A stretch of DNA of 64,000 nt from CAKMZU01 sp965248335 (GCA_965248335.1 CBDFIY010000003.1:1178001-1242000); one strand, 5' to 3'; positions 41,113 to 50,906 are shown, counted from the first letter of the stretch. A program made the numbers and translations. Notes: a model not told the origin generated them from the sequence alone.

Positions 41113-41529
41113 ATGCAATTTAAACGACAAAACCAAAAAGAGGTCGATGTTAACCTTACACCGTTAATAGACGTCGTCTTTTTGTTGTTGATCTTTTTTA
41201 TGGTTTCGACCACTTTTACGGATAAGCTGGAACTCACCGTCAGTTTGCCTGAAGCTGATGGTACGGTGCAGCTTAAAAAATCGGATGCGATAGACGTTGT
41301 TATTACGTCTTCTGGTGAATACAGCATTAATGGTAAAACATTGCTTAATAAAGAAATAACGACACTCAAAGCGGCTATCAGTAAAGTTTCTGTGGGTGAG
41401 TCTACACGTCCTTTGGTTATTACAGCCGATGAGAATGCGCCACACAAAGCAGTCGTCAGGGTGATGGATGCTGCAGGCCAACTAGGCTTTAAAAACCTCT
41501 CTATTACGGCAGTTGAAGTTGATGGGTAA
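41113..41529 (+). CDS. exbD: ExbD/TolR-family biopolymer transport protein
   Basis: A 138-aa protein with one N-terminal membrane helix (VDVNLTPLIDVVFLLLIFFM) containing the conserved Asp of the proton path, then a periplasmic domain ending in the typical VMDAAGQLGFKNLSITAVEV. It is the partner of ExbB, 14 bases downstream of it. The stop overlaps the start of msbA. Confidence 0.95.
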   Translation: MQFKRQNQKEVDVNLTPLIDVVFLLLIFFMVSTTFTDKLELTVSLPEADGTVQLKKSDAIDVVITSSGEYSINGKTLLNKEITTLKAAISKVSVGESTRPLVITADENAPHKAVVRVMDAAGQLGFKNLSITAVEVDG

Positions 41530-43354
41530 AAGAATAACGAAAGCTGCTACGGATTGGGCTTTATATAAACGCTTACTGCGATATCTCCTGCCTGTAAAGT
41601 GGGCATTTGCGTTAAGCTTTGTCGGCTTTATTTTTTATGCGTGCATGGATGTGCTTGCCGTCGATATCTTGCAATACTTGATTGACTCTTTAGGGGGGAA
41701 AGATGCAGCGATCACCCGAATTGATAAAGGCGGTATCATTGCGACATTTTTGAAGGAAACATTGCAGATTGATGATCCTTTAACGATGGCTAAGACGGTG
41801 ATCCCTATATTAATGGTTGTGATTGCAATGAGTCGTGGGTTAGGCGCTTTTATCGGCAATTTCTTTATGAAATATGTGGGTAACGCGGTTGTTTTGCAGT
41901 TAAGAAACGACCTGTTTGCACATTTAACACAACTCCCCATGTCTTATATCAATAGCAAAAATAACGGCAAGTTGGTCAGTCGTATCACTTACAATGTTGA
42001 GCAGGTAACCGGCGCGGTTACCAATGCGTTAACGACGTTATTTCGTGATGGCTTAACTGTCATCTGTTTATTTTCATACCTCATTTACGTTAATTACAAA
42101 CTGACGTTAACATTTTTGGTGGTTATCCCGTTTATAGGTATCATTGTAAGTGTCGTGAGTAAACGATTTCGCCTCATCAGCCATCGGTTGCAAAACTCCA
42201 TGGGTGATATTACCCAAGTTGTGACCGAAGCGGTTAATAGCTCTCAAGATATGCGCGTGTATGGCGCTCAGGCAAGTGAAAATGCACGTTTTCAGCAAGC
42301 TACACATTATACGTTTACGCAAAAACTAAAAGAAGCACTGGCTGATGCTGCACTTTCCCCGACTGTGCAGGTATTGCTAACGGTTGCCATTGCAATATTG
42401 GTTTGGTTTGGTCTGAATTCAAATAATGTCAGTTCATTATCACCGGGCTCTTTTGTTGCTTACTTGGTTGCAGCCGGTGCGATTGCCAAGCCTTTCCGAC
42501 AGGTAACATCTGTTTTATCGGTGATTCAAAAAGCGTTGGCAGCAGCGGAGGATATTTTTGCGCAAATAGATGAACCCACGGAGTCTGATGTGGGACAGCA
42601 ACGGCTTGAGAAGGTTCGTGGTAATCTGCGCTTTGAAAATGTTAGCTTCCAATACCCAGCCGCTACCAAGAAAACTTTAAGCCAGATTAATTTTGAGGCA
42701 AGAGCGGGTGAGATGGTGGCCTTGGTCGGTGCTTCTGGTGGAGGTAAAACAACATTGGCCGGTTTGATTCCACGCTTTTATAGTGCAACTGAAGGGGCGA
42801 TATACCTTGATGGTGTGCCGATTAACGATCTTAGCCTAAAGAATCTGCGTAGCCATATTGCTTTAGTGAGTCAGCATGTTGTATTGATGAATGATAACGT
42901 GGCTAATAATATTGCTTACGGCGATATGAAGGAACATAGTTTCGAGGCCATTCAGCATGCGGCAAGGCTCGCTAATGCGCATGATTTTATCATTAATCTG
43001 CCTGACGGGTACGATACACAAATTGGCGATAATGGTGTGCTATTAAGTGGCGGGCAGCGGCAGCGTATTGCCATTGCACGCGCAATCTTGAAAGATGCAC
43101 CGATCCTTATTATGGATGAGGCAACCTCTGCGCTGGATAATGAATCCGAGCGATTGATTCAAGCCGCTTTAGGTGGGGTGATGAAGAATCGTACCACTCT
43201 CGTCATTGCTCACAGGCTATCTACTGTTGAGCGTGCCGATAAGATTCTTGTTGTCAAAGCAGGAGAAATCGTTGAGCAGGGCGCTCACGATGAATTAATG
43301 GCGTTGCACGGACACTATGCGAAATTGCATAAGCCTGCTACGCCTGCTTATTGA
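41522..43354 (+). CDS. msbA: lipid A export ATP-binding/permease protein MsbA
   Basis: A 610-aa inner-membrane ABC exporter that flips core-lipid A. Six helices (about 20-310) are followed by one ATPase domain: Walker A VGASGGGKTTLAG, Q-loop VSQHVVLMND, signature LLSGGQRQRIAIARA, Walker B ILIMDEATSALD, and the H-loop VIAHRLSTV. ATG at 41522 overlaps the exbD stop. The usual downstream lpxK is absent; instead there is a 450-bp intergenic region with an sRNA gene. Confidence 0.94.
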   Translation: MGKRITKAATDWALYKRLLRYLLPVKWAFALSFVGFIFYACMDVLAVDILQYLIDSLGGKDAAITRIDKGGIIATFLKETLQIDDPLTMAKTVIPILMVVIAMSRGLGAFIGNFFMKYVGNAVVLQLRNDLFAHLTQLPMSYINSKNNGKLVSRITYNVEQVTGAVTNALTTLFRDGLTVICLFSYLIYVNYKLTLTFLVVIPFIGIIVSVVSKRFRLISHRLQNSMGDITQVVTEAVNSSQDMRVYGAQASENARFQQATHYTFTQKLKEALADAALSPTVQVLLTVAIAILVWFGLNSNNVSSLSPGSFVAYLVAAGAIAKPFRQVTSVLSVIQKALAAAEDIFAQIDEPTESDVGQQRLEKVRGNLRFENVSFQYPAATKKTLSQINFEARAGEMVALVGASGGGKTTLAGLIPRFYSATEGAIYLDGVPINDLSLKNLRSHIALVSQHVVLMNDNVANNIAYGDMKEHSFEAIQHAARLANAHDFIINLPDGYDTQIGDNGVLLSGGQRQRIAIARAILKDAPILIMDEATSALDNESERLIQAALGGVMKNRTTLVIAHRLSTVERADKILVVKAGEIVEQGAHDELMALHGHYAKLHKPATPAY

Positions 43355-43526
43355 TGTTGCTGCTTGGTTTTGATTCGAAATAAGCTGCTTTGTATGAAGT
43401 GGCTCACTCCCCTTGTTTTAATCGTTAAGTAACGCGTATTTTCTGCAGTGAAAAGAGAATTTTATTCGCAACCCTAACCGATTTTATAGCATTAACTTTT
43501 CTTGAGAGCGCTTTTTTAAGGCGGTT
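43355..43526. other. intergenic region between msbA and the sRNA control region
   Basis: About 170 bp without ORF, repeat or good terminator; the terminator at 43705 is the first after msbA. Together with the following sRNA it makes up the whole gap before the convergent csiV gene. Confidence 0.35.
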
Positions 43527-43544
43527 TGTAAGAGATATCCAACA
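43527..43544 (+). promoter_or_regulatory. GacA/UvrY/LetA-type activator box
   Basis: TGTAAG-AGATAT-CCAACA matches TGTAAG-N6-CTTACA in 10 of 12 fixed positions, with a perfect left half. It ends 45 bases before a -10-like TATGCT (43589-43594), the same distance as in the first sRNA gene (25094 box, 25156 hexamer). Confidence 0.65.
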
Positions 43545-43599
43545 AAAAGAAAGAGTAAATCGCCCTGTCTTATTGGTTGTAGTGCAACTATGCTTTTAG

Positions 43600-43735
43600 A
43601 TATTCAAAGTGGCTTGATCTTCTCGTTTACTTTGGAGGTCAAGCACCAAGGATGGTGCATTTCAACAAGGATGTTGGTTGACTGTTTTTGATGATTTCTT
43701 CTCTGGGCTTACACAATGTGTAAGCCCTTTTTTTT
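43600..43735 (+). ncRNA. second CsrB/RsmY-like small RNA
   Basis: An estimated 136-nt RNA ending at a strong terminator. Three GGA motifs are spaced by 16-19 nt: TTGGAGG (43634), GCACC-AAGGAT-GGTGC (43650), and CAAC-AAGGAT-GTTG (43669). The last two are textbook CsrA/RsmA sites, identical AAGGAT loops on short stems. The RNA has fewer motifs than the one at 25168, like RsmY/RsmZ. It shares the box-to-promoter layout with that gene. The start is estimated from the -10-like sequence. Confidence 0.65.
43705..43735 (+). terminator. Rho-independent terminator of the second small RNA
   Basis: GGGCTTACACA / TGTGTAAGCCC, an 11-bp stem with a one-base loop centre (effectively a tetraloop), followed by eight T. 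It also protects the convergent csiV gene from read-through. Confidence 0.93.
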
Positions 43736-43813
43736 GAGAGTTTTTTTAGGGCAGAGATTTTTAGGGATGAGTTGTACGCTAAACTTATTCCACCTATTTA
43801 CAAGAGATTATGG

Positions 43814-44716
43814 TCAGTTTACTGTCTCGGTTAACTTTTTATAGGGAGTAACTTTAATTAATAACCCGAATAAGGGGTGGTCTATATAATGGATATCCCT
43901 GCTTTTTAATCGCGTGCGGCTATTAATAACGCCAATTTTTTTGATAGCCAGTGTATAAGCCAGTGTATAAGCCGTATTATCTTCTGTATCGTTGAATATG
44001 ACGTCACTCAATAGAGTTTCAGGCGTCTCATTAAAACTGAATAATGTCTCAGGTTCAGCTTCATGCGTTTCGTGAAGAGGGTTTTCCGGGGGAATAGGCC
44101 AAAGCCAAGCTTGGGTTTCTTCATCTACGGCGGCTTTTTCAACAGGCACCACATCCGTAACGCCTTGGATGAAATCTACCAGCCAAATATGGGTGTTAAT
44201 GTGTAAAAAACGTTCAACATGAAGCTGTATAGCTCCCGCTAGCTCAGTATGACCATTAATGGTTTTACCGCCAGAGATATAAATAAAGGGGTAGGTAGCT
44301 TTGTGGTTTATTGGTTGAATCCAGGATTCCGCAAATAGAATGCGGTAGCGGCTACTTCTTTTCAGGTGTTTGAGTGCATCTGTGAGAAACTGAAAAGGTT
44401 GATGTTCAATTTTTTGCTCGAAGTTATTGGGTAGGTGTTCTTCTTGTTCAGTTTGGGGTGTTTGTTGCTCTTTCTGGTTACTGAATGCTTCTTGATCAGG
44501 GGTAGGTGTGTTTTCTGGTAAAGCGATGAGGTTATCAGGATAGGTAAGCGTTATTTCATTAGGCCAGTATTCTTCAGACTCGGCACTTTGGCTGTTATTG
44601 GCAAAAACGATGAGTTCAACTTGATAAAAAGTATCTTCTGTTAAGGCACTTGCACAGGTGCTGAGCAAAATGGCTAAAAAGCCTAACGCCCGCACAAAAT
44701 TTTTGCTTTCTGGCAT
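43814..44716 (-). CDS. csiV: CsiV-family exported protein
   Basis: A 300-aa protein with a signal peptide (FVRALGFLAILLSTCASAL) and the CsiV core FYQVELIVFANNSQSAESEEYWP; the C-terminus holds the LKSRDIHYIDHPLFGLLIKV typical of the family. CsiV is a periplasmic protein linked in Vibrio to peptidoglycan and cell shape. It stands directly downstream of mfd, as in many gammaproteobacteria. The ATG at 44716 is chosen for its signal peptide; upstream codons overlap mfd. A middle region rich in Glu/Gln/Pro is low complexity. Confidence 0.85.
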   Translation of the reverse strand: MPESKNFVRALGFLAILLSTCASALTEDTFYQVELIVFANNSQSAESEEYWPNEITLTYPDNLIALPENTPTPDQEAFSNQKEQQTPQTEQEEHLPNNFEQKIEHQPFQFLTDALKHLKRSSRYRILFAESWIQPINHKATYPFIYISGGKTINGHTELAGAIQLHVERFLHINTHIWLVDFIQGVTDVVPVEKAAVDEETQAWLWPIPPENPLHETHEAEPETLFSFNETPETLLSDVIFNDTEDNTAYTLAYTLAIKKIGVINSRTRLKSRDIHYIDHPLFGLLIKVTPYKKLTETVN

Positions 44717-44742
44717 ACCTATCCCGAAACATTTTCTTTTAA

Positions 44743-47700
44743 TTAGAGTTTGGCCAATATAGCATTTATGCAATCTATGCGCTGTTTAGGTTCTTCAAAT
44801 TTGTAAGAAAATTTCAGACGTGTTGCGCCCTCAAGGCTGAAGTGCTGTGGATCTTTCTGGATAAGCTGTACGATTTTCATGGGATCAACAGGGGTATCTG
44901 TTGAGAAGTCGAGCCGCCCACCGGATTTATTAGCATAGATTTTCACAATACCGAGTTTTTCAGCGGTGAGTTTGATTTGAGTAACCGACATGAGCTGCTC
45001 AACACCTTGAGGGAGTAAACCAAAACGATCAATCATCTCTATTTTGAGCGCCCTTAAATCATCTTTGTCTTGGCAGTTGGCAACTTTCTTGTACATGATT
45101 AAACGTGTATGCACATCCGGTAAATAGTCTTCCGGAATAATGGCTGATAAGCTTAAATCAACTTCAGTTCCTTGCCTGAGCGGTGCGTTAATATTAGGTG
45201 TTTCTCCGCGTTTGATCGATTTTACGGCTTTATCAAGCATTTCCATGTAAAGGCTGTAGCCAACTGTTTGTATGTGGCCACTTTGCCCATCACCTAAAAG
45301 TTCACCCGCGCCGCGTATTTCCAAGTCATGGGTTGCTAAGATAAAACCAGCGCCAAGATCAGAGGCCTCACTGATAACCTCGAGTCGTTTTTCAGCATCT
45401 TTAGTCAGTTTTTTCTCTTTAGGTGTCAATAAATACGCATAAGCTTGATGATGAGAACGGCCAACGCGCCCACGTAATTGATGAAGTTGAGCGAGGCCAA
45501 ATTTATCAGCACGATCAATAAGTATGGTATTCGCAGAAGGCACATCGATACCGGTTTCAATAATGGTTGTACACAATAATACATTGAAGCGTTTGTGGTA
45601 AAAATCTGACATCACGCTTTCAAGCTCACGCTCACGCATTTGGCCATGGCCAATGCCAATGCGCGCCTCAGGAATGAGTTCTGCTAACTCTCGGGCCATG
45701 TTCTCAATGGTTTTAACTTCATTGTAGAGAAAGTAAACCTGCCCACCGCGCAGTAATTCACGCAAAATAGCTTCTTTGATTAATGCGGTATCCCGCTTGC
45801 GAACAAAGGTTTTGATAGAAAGTCGTTTAGCCGGTGGCGTAGCGATAATCGATATATCTCGAATGCCTGCCATGGACATGTTGAGTGTGCGAGGGATGGG
45901 TGTGGCTGTCATCGCAAGTACATCTACTTCGGCACGCAGGTTTTTTAATACTTCCTTTTGTTTAACGCCAAACCTATGTTCCTCATCAATAATTATGAGG
46001 CCGAGCTGTTCGAAGTGAGTACTGCCTTGTAGGATTTTATGCGTACCGATCAATATATCGATTTTGCCTGCTCTGAGTTTCTCAATGACGGCGTTTTGTT
46101 CTTTCGTGGTTTTAAATCGACTAAGTACCTCTATTGTAATGGCGTGTTGTGCAAACCTGTCTTTAAAGGACTCATAATGCTGCTGTGCCAATAGAGTGGT
46201 AGGCACTAAGATAGCTACCTGTTTTTTGTTATGCACCGAGGTAAATGCGGCTCGCATGGCCACTTCTGTTTTGCCAAATCCGACATCGCCACAGACTAGG
46301 CGATCCATTGGGGTATCTTTGGCCATGTCTTCAAGTACTCGGCTGATGGCGATGAGCTGATCATCCGTTTCTTCAAAAGGAAACTCATCGCAAAAGCGTT
46401 TGTACTCTTCTGAGTAGGTTTCATAGGCGAAACCTTTACGGGCTGCGCGCCTAGCATAAATATCGAGAAGCTCAGCTGCAACGTCACTGGCTTTTTCAGC
46501 GGCTTTTTTCTTGGCCTTTGACCAGGTTTCATTGCCTAAACGATGGAGAGACACTTGATCTGAGTTTTCAGCGCCGGTATAACGGCTAATTAAGTGTAAT
46601 GAGGCGACAGGCACATAGAGAGACGCATCATTGGCATATTGCAGGTTAAGGAATTCATTTTTAGTGCCGTCAATCGCTATAACTTTTAAACCCAGGTAGC
46701 GACCGATACCATGATCCAGATGTACCACTGCTGAGCCAAGTTTGAGCTCGGTGAGACTTTTAATGATAGCATCGCTGTTATCTTCTATTTTTTTGCGTCG
46801 TCTACGCTGCTGTACACGATTGCCAAACAGTTGATTCTCAGCAATGATAGAGAGGCTTTCAAGGTTAAGCCCTTGATCAAGCGGCGATACTGTTAGCCCG
46901 ATGGGAGGCTGTGAAATCAAAAAATCATCAAGGTTTTCAATACTCTCATAAGGGAGGTTGAGTGTGCTAAAAATATCCCGAAAGATTTCCGTTCGGCCAA
47001 GCGACTCCGCACAAAAAAGTAAAGGTTTGTTTGCTGTGTTGATAAATTGCTCAAGCGAAGTGTAAGGGGTGATGCTTTGTTGGTTGATGCTTAGATCTGC
47101 TGGCTTGAGTGTATCAAAATGCATAAAGCCTTTTTTTGCATCGTCATGATCTTTGTCAGTTAAAATGATGCGCGGATATTGTTTGAACCGGCTGTTTATT
47201 TCTTCTTCTGAAAAAAATAATGTTGCGGGTTTGAGTAATGGTAGCCTAGGGTCAAGGTCGTATTGTTCAAAACGATGATGGATATCATGCCAAAATTGCC
47301 GAAGGTGTGATTCTATTCCGTCGGTAGTGATTAAGAGGCTATCCTCGGATATAAAATCCAGCAGGCAGGCGGTCTCTTTAAAAAATAACGGCAGGTAATA
47401 CTCAATGCCCGAGAAGCCAATATGTTGAGAGAGATCTTTGTAGATAAGTGTCTCTTTGAGGCTGATATCAAAATGCTCGTACCAGTTCTCTTCAAAAACC
47501 TCAACGCCTGCAACATCAAGAGGGAATTCTTTTGCAGGGAGTAACTCGATGTTATTGACATTATCTCTTGTGCGTTGTGTTTCCGGATCAAAGGTTTTAA
47601 TTTTTTCTATTTCATCGTCAAATAATTCTAGCCGGAAAGGGCTTTCAGACCCCATGGGAAACACATCAATAATGCCTCCTCTTATGGCGTATTCACCGTG

Positions 47701-48180
47701 TTCGTAAACCGTTGTTACACGCTGATAATTGTTGTTTTGTAGCCGAGCCTTGAAGGCTTCCGACTCTACCGTGTCGCCAACCTTTAAGCTGAAATGATGC
47801 TGATCGATAAAGCTTTTAGGTGCAATGCGCTGTATCAGTGTATTAACAGGTACAAATAAAAGCCCTTTGGGTGCAAGTGTAAGTTGATATAAACACTCAA
47901 TGCGCTCTGAAATGATATCTTGGTGTGGTGAGAATTGATCGTAAGGCAGCGTTTCCCAGTCTGGAAAGTGCATGACGGGTGTGTCAGGCGAATAAAACGC
48001 GAGTTGTTGTTCCAGCGCTAAGGCCGTTTGGCTGTTTTCAGTGACGACGATACAAAAGCGTTGATCTTGCTCAAGTAGATCCGAAAGCGCAGCTGCTTTT
48101 GCACTGCCGTGTAGGTTACACCAGTATTTTTTATCGCCGCTCAGTTGTGGGCATAGAGCCGATAGGTTGTCTTTGAGCAT
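44743..48180 (-). CDS. mfd: transcription-repair coupling factor
   Basis: A 1145-aa cytosolic DNA translocase that removes stalled RNA polymerase and recruits UvrA. UvrB-like domain at the N-terminus (LPYDQFSPHQDIISERIECL), RNA-polymerase-interacting domain (LKLGSAVVHLDHGIGRYLGL), and a RecG-like motor: Walker A CGDVGFGKTEVAMRA, DEEH box LIIIDEEHRFGVKQ, LAMTATPIPRTLNM, and LHQLRGRVGRSHHQAYAYL. The C-terminal TRCF domain is present. The length is normal (about 1150 aa). It is upstream of csiV. Confidence 0.97.
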   Translation of the reverse strand: MLKDNLSALCPQLSGDKKYWCNLHGSAKAAALSDLLEQDQRFCIVVTENSQTALALEQQLAFYSPDTPVMHFPDWETLPYDQFSPHQDIISERIECLYQLTLAPKGLLFVPVNTLIQRIAPKSFIDQHHFSLKVGDTVESEAFKARLQNNNYQRVTTVYEHGEYAIRGGIIDVFPMGSESPFRLELFDDEIEKIKTFDPETQRTRDNVNNIELLPAKEFPLDVAGVEVFEENWYEHFDISLKETLIYKDLSQHIGFSGIEYYLPLFFKETACLLDFISEDSLLITTDGIESHLRQFWHDIHHRFEQYDLDPRLPLLKPATLFFSEEEINSRFKQYPRIILTDKDHDDAKKGFMHFDTLKPADLSINQQSITPYTSLEQFINTANKPLLFCAESLGRTEIFRDIFSTLNLPYESIENLDDFLISQPPIGLTVSPLDQGLNLESLSIIAENQLFGNRVQQRRRRKKIEDNSDAIIKSLTELKLGSAVVHLDHGIGRYLGLKVIAIDGTKNEFLNLQYANDASLYVPVASLHLISRYTGAENSDQVSLHRLGNETWSKAKKKAAEKASDVAAELLDIYARRAARKGFAYETYSEEYKRFCDEFPFEETDDQLIAISRVLEDMAKDTPMDRLVCGDVGFGKTEVAMRAAFTSVHNKKQVAILVPTTLLAQQHYESFKDRFAQHAITIEVLSRFKTTKEQNAVIEKLRAGKIDILIGTHKILQGSTHFEQLGLIIIDEEHRFGVKQKEVLKNLRAEVDVLAMTATPIPRTLNMSMAGIRDISIIATPPAKRLSIKTFVRKRDTALIKEAILRELLRGGQVYFLYNEVKTIENMARELAELIPEARIGIGHGQMRERELESVMSDFYHKRFNVLLCTTIIETGIDVPSANTILIDRADKFGLAQLHQLRGRVGRSHHQAYAYLLTPKEKKLTKDAEKRLEVISEASDLGAGFILATHDLEIRGAGELLGDGQSGHIQTVGYSLYMEMLDKAVKSIKRGETPNINAPLRQGTEVDLSLSAIIPEDYLPDVHTRLIMYKKVANCQDKDDLRALKIEMIDRFGLLPQGVEQLMSVTQIKLTAEKLGIVKIYANKSGGRLDFSTDTPVDPMKIVQLIQKDPQHFSLEGATRLKFSYKFEEPKQRIDCINAILAKL

Positions 48181-48563
48181 AGTTTCATCAAATTAAAAAT
48201 AGCAAGCATTCTAAACGGTGCTTTATAAGAAAACCAGTGTATAAAAATGGTAGATTTAGATAAAAAATCAAGCAAAAAAGTGTTTAATTGACTTGACTCA
48301 AAGATTTTATGCACAATTTCCTTGAGTGCTGTTTTCTAGCTTTTTGTCAAACAGAAAATTGTAATAAATTTGAAAGAAAAGACTTGATAATGATTAACTT
48401 ATTGAAAATAAAGAATAAATATTTTATAGGTTAAAAAGTGACCGTTGGGCTATGGCGCCCGTTTCTGGGCAATTCATAGGCTATCCAAATACTTATCCCA
48501 AAAGTTATCCACAGAATCTGTGGAAAACCGAAAGACCCGTATTTGAAATAGCCATTTGAACTA
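48181..48563. other. intergenic region with clustered DnaA-box-like sites upstream of mfd
   Basis: A region of 383 bp. TTATCCCAA (48493), TTATCCACA (48505, a perfect DnaA box) and TGTGGAAAA (48519) lie within 35 bp. The remainder is AT-rich. No gene or RNA is seen. The mfd promoter should lie in the part near 48181-48300. Confidence 0.45.
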
Positions 48564-49664
48564 TTAGGTATTCTTTCTGGTAAGGAAAACACCTACCTCA
48601 GTATGGTCGGTGTAAGGAAACTGATCGAATAATGCCCATTTTTTAATAGTGAAATCGTGCGCGAGAGTTTTCAAGTTGTCTGTCAGTGTTTGTGGGTTAC
48701 ATGAAATGTATAAAATTTGATCGAACTTTGATATGAGCGCTAGCGTTTGTTTATCTAAGCCGGCGCGAGGCGGGTCGACGAGAGCGGTTGAGAATTGGTA
48801 ATCCTCTAAATTTACGTCAGCTTGTTTCAGTCTGCGGAATTCGCGCGTTCCTCGAAAGGCCTCAGTAAACTCTTCACTTGATAGACGTATAAATTTAACA
48901 TTGTTGATCTGATTGAGCGTGCAGTTATAACGTGCAGATTGAATCGATGATTTACTGACTTCCGTTGCGAGCACTTTGTTAAAGTGTTGAGCTAGTGGCA
49001 TTGTAAAGTTACCGTTACCACAATAGAGTTCTAGCAGGTCACCGTCGCTGTTTGAAAGTTGGTGGCAGGCCCAAGAAAGCATCGCCTGATTTATGTGTGG
49101 GTTGGGTTGTGTAAAGCTGGATTCGACCTGTTGGTAATAAAAAGGTTTACCATTAACCTGTAGCGTTTCTTCAATGGCATCGTTATCGAGTATGATTTTT
49201 TGTTTTTTGCTGCGGCCAATCACGGAGATATTGAGTTGGTCTGAAAGTGATCTAGCCAGTTTTTGCCATGATTCATCAAGAGGCTTATGATAGATAAGTG
49301 TCACAAGACACTGCCCTGAAAGGCTGGTTAAAAATTCAACTTGAAATAATTTGTCTTTTAATTCGGGTTCCCCAAGAATACAAACCTTGAGGGCCTGCAT
49401 TTTTTGATTCATCAGTCGGCTGCCAATAGGGTAGTCTTCAATATGTATCGGTTGGGTATTATCGCCTTTAGGGAATAGTACGTAGTCTGCAGTATCAGCA
49501 TGATGCCAAAAGCGGAACTCCGCACGATAGCGGAAGTGACTATTAGGCGATGCAAAAATATCTGGTGAGCAACGGGTAAAGGTGCTGAGCTTATCAATAA
49601 GCCATGTTTCTTTGTCTTGTAGTAGGTTCAGATATTGATCGGGATTGTAGCGAGTAAGTGGCAT
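48564..49664 (-). CDS. trmA: tRNA (uracil-5-)-methyltransferase
   Basis: A 366-aa enzyme making 5-methyluridine at position 54 of tRNA. SAM motif LLELYCGNGNFTMPLAQHF, TALVDPPRAGLDKQ, and the catalytic cysteine in ILYISCNPQTLTDNL are intact; the opening YLNLLQDKETWLIDKL is typical of TrmA and not of RlmC/RlmD, and there is no TRAM domain. The length is standard (366 aa). It is a single gene divergent from galE. Confidence 0.96.
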   Translation of the reverse strand: MPLTRYNPDQYLNLLQDKETWLIDKLSTFTRCSPDIFASPNSHFRYRAEFRFWHHADTADYVLFPKGDNTQPIHIEDYPIGSRLMNQKMQALKVCILGEPELKDKLFQVEFLTSLSGQCLVTLIYHKPLDESWQKLARSLSDQLNISVIGRSKKQKIILDNDAIEETLQVNGKPFYYQQVESSFTQPNPHINQAMLSWACHQLSNSDGDLLELYCGNGNFTMPLAQHFNKVLATEVSKSSIQSARYNCTLNQINNVKFIRLSSEEFTEAFRGTREFRRLKQADVNLEDYQFSTALVDPPRAGLDKQTLALISKFDQILYISCNPQTLTDNLKTLAHDFTIKKWALFDQFPYTDHTEVGVFLTRKNT

Positions 49665-49753
49665 GACAGGTTGTTCTAAAAAGCGGTGATTATAGGCAAT
49701 CGTAAAAGAACTTGCGATAATCAGTTAAACAAATAAACGAGAAAGGAATGGAA

Positions 49754-50767
49754 ATGGCAATTTTAGTGACAGGTGGAGCAGGTTTTATTGGTTCGCATAC
49801 TTGCGTAGAGTTGTTGAATGCTGGATTTGATGTTGTCGTCGTTGATAACTTATCAAATAGCCATAAAGTTGCGGTTGAAAGGATTCAGGTAATAACGGAT
49901 AAATCAGTGACTTTTTATCAGGTGGATATTAATGACGCAGAAGGCTTAGCGGCCGTATTTGAAAAAGAGTCGATAGAGGCCGTGATTCATTTTGCCGGCC
50001 TAAAGGCCGTGGGAGAATCTGTTGCAAAGCCGATTCTGTATTATCAGAATAATGTTCAAGGCACATTAACCTTGATTGAAACTATGCAGCGATTTTCTGT
50101 ATACAAGTTGGTATTTAGCTCATCAGCAACGGTATACGGCGATCCAGAAGTTGTGCCTATTAAGGAAGATTTTGCATTAAATGCAACCAATCCTTATGGG
50201 CAAAGTAAGTTAATGGTTGAAAATATCCTCAGAGATTTATCGGTGAGCGATAGCCGCTGGTCGATTACTTTATTGCGTTATTTTAACCCGGTTGGTGCAC
50301 ATCCTTCAGGGCTTATTGGTGAAGACCCACAAGGCATCCCCAATAATTTAATGCCTTATATTAGCCAAGTGGCGGTCGGCAAATTGGAATGTTTATCGGT
50401 ATTTGGTAGCGATTATCCAACACCTGATGGCACAGGCGTGCGTGATTATATTCATGTTGTTGACTTAGCGCTCGGTCACTTAAAAGCGTTAACAAAAATC
50501 AATGATCAGGCAGGCTGCGTTGCTGTTAATCTTGGTACAGGCGTTGGTTATTCCGTATTGGATATGATTGCAGCCTTCGAAAAAACTGCAAAACGTAATA
50601 TTCCTTATAAAAAATCTGAACGTCGCTCTGGTGATATTGCGAGTTGTTATGCAGATCCGAGTTTTGCAAAAAGTTATTTGGGTTGGGAGGCTAGATTAGG
50701 TATCGAGGACATGATGAAAGATGCATGGACTTGGCAAACAAAAAATCCTGACGGTTATAATTTATAG
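49754..50767 (+). CDS. galE: UDP-glucose 4-epimerase
   Basis: A 337-aa cytosolic short-chain dehydrogenase that interconverts UDP-glucose and UDP-galactose with bound NAD. LVTGGAGFIGSHTCVELL is the Rossmann loop, VFSSSATVYG holds the catalytic Ser, and NPYGQSKLMVE the Tyr-x-x-x-Lys pair; RYFNPVGAHPSG and LNLGTG-like VAVNLGTGVGYSV are further GalE marks. ATG at 49754 is chosen because AAAGGA is at the right distance; an ATG at 49748 is too close. No galactose genes are near, so it probably serves surface polysaccharide synthesis. Confidence 0.95.
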   Translation: MAILVTGGAGFIGSHTCVELLNAGFDVVVVDNLSNSHKVAVERIQVITDKSVTFYQVDINDAEGLAAVFEKESIEAVIHFAGLKAVGESVAKPILYYQNNVQGTLTLIETMQRFSVYKLVFSSSATVYGDPEVVPIKEDFALNATNPYGQSKLMVENILRDLSVSDSRWSITLLRYFNPVGAHPSGLIGEDPQGIPNNLMPYISQVAVGKLECLSVFGSDYPTPDGTGVRDYIHVVDLALGHLKALTKINDQAGCVAVNLGTGVGYSVLDMIAAFEKTAKRNIPYKKSERRSGDIASCYADPSFAKSYLGWEARLGIEDMMKDAWTWQTKNPDGYNL

Positions 50768-50782
50768 TTTGTTATTAGTGTT

Positions 50783-50906
50783 TATACCTATCACCCTTGA
50801 AGATGCAAGGGTGTTGGCCGCGCTCGCTCCAATCACTTACTGATTATAAGTTCATGGGGATTCGCTCGCTTGTCGCCTTCTTACAGCTCCAATTCTGATG
50901 GATATA
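50783..50906 (-). repeat. TATACC palindromic repeat, copy 5 (124 bp, diverged)
   Basis: A copy with small deletions and a changed right end (GATGGATATA in place of GATGGGTATA). It begins 16 bases after the galE stop. It appears older than the others. Confidence 0.85.

Noticed and set aside
48181..48563. Chromosome replication origin
   Set aside because: Although DnaA-box-like sites are clustered, there are no origin genes nearby and no AT-rich 13-mers; too little for an origin call.
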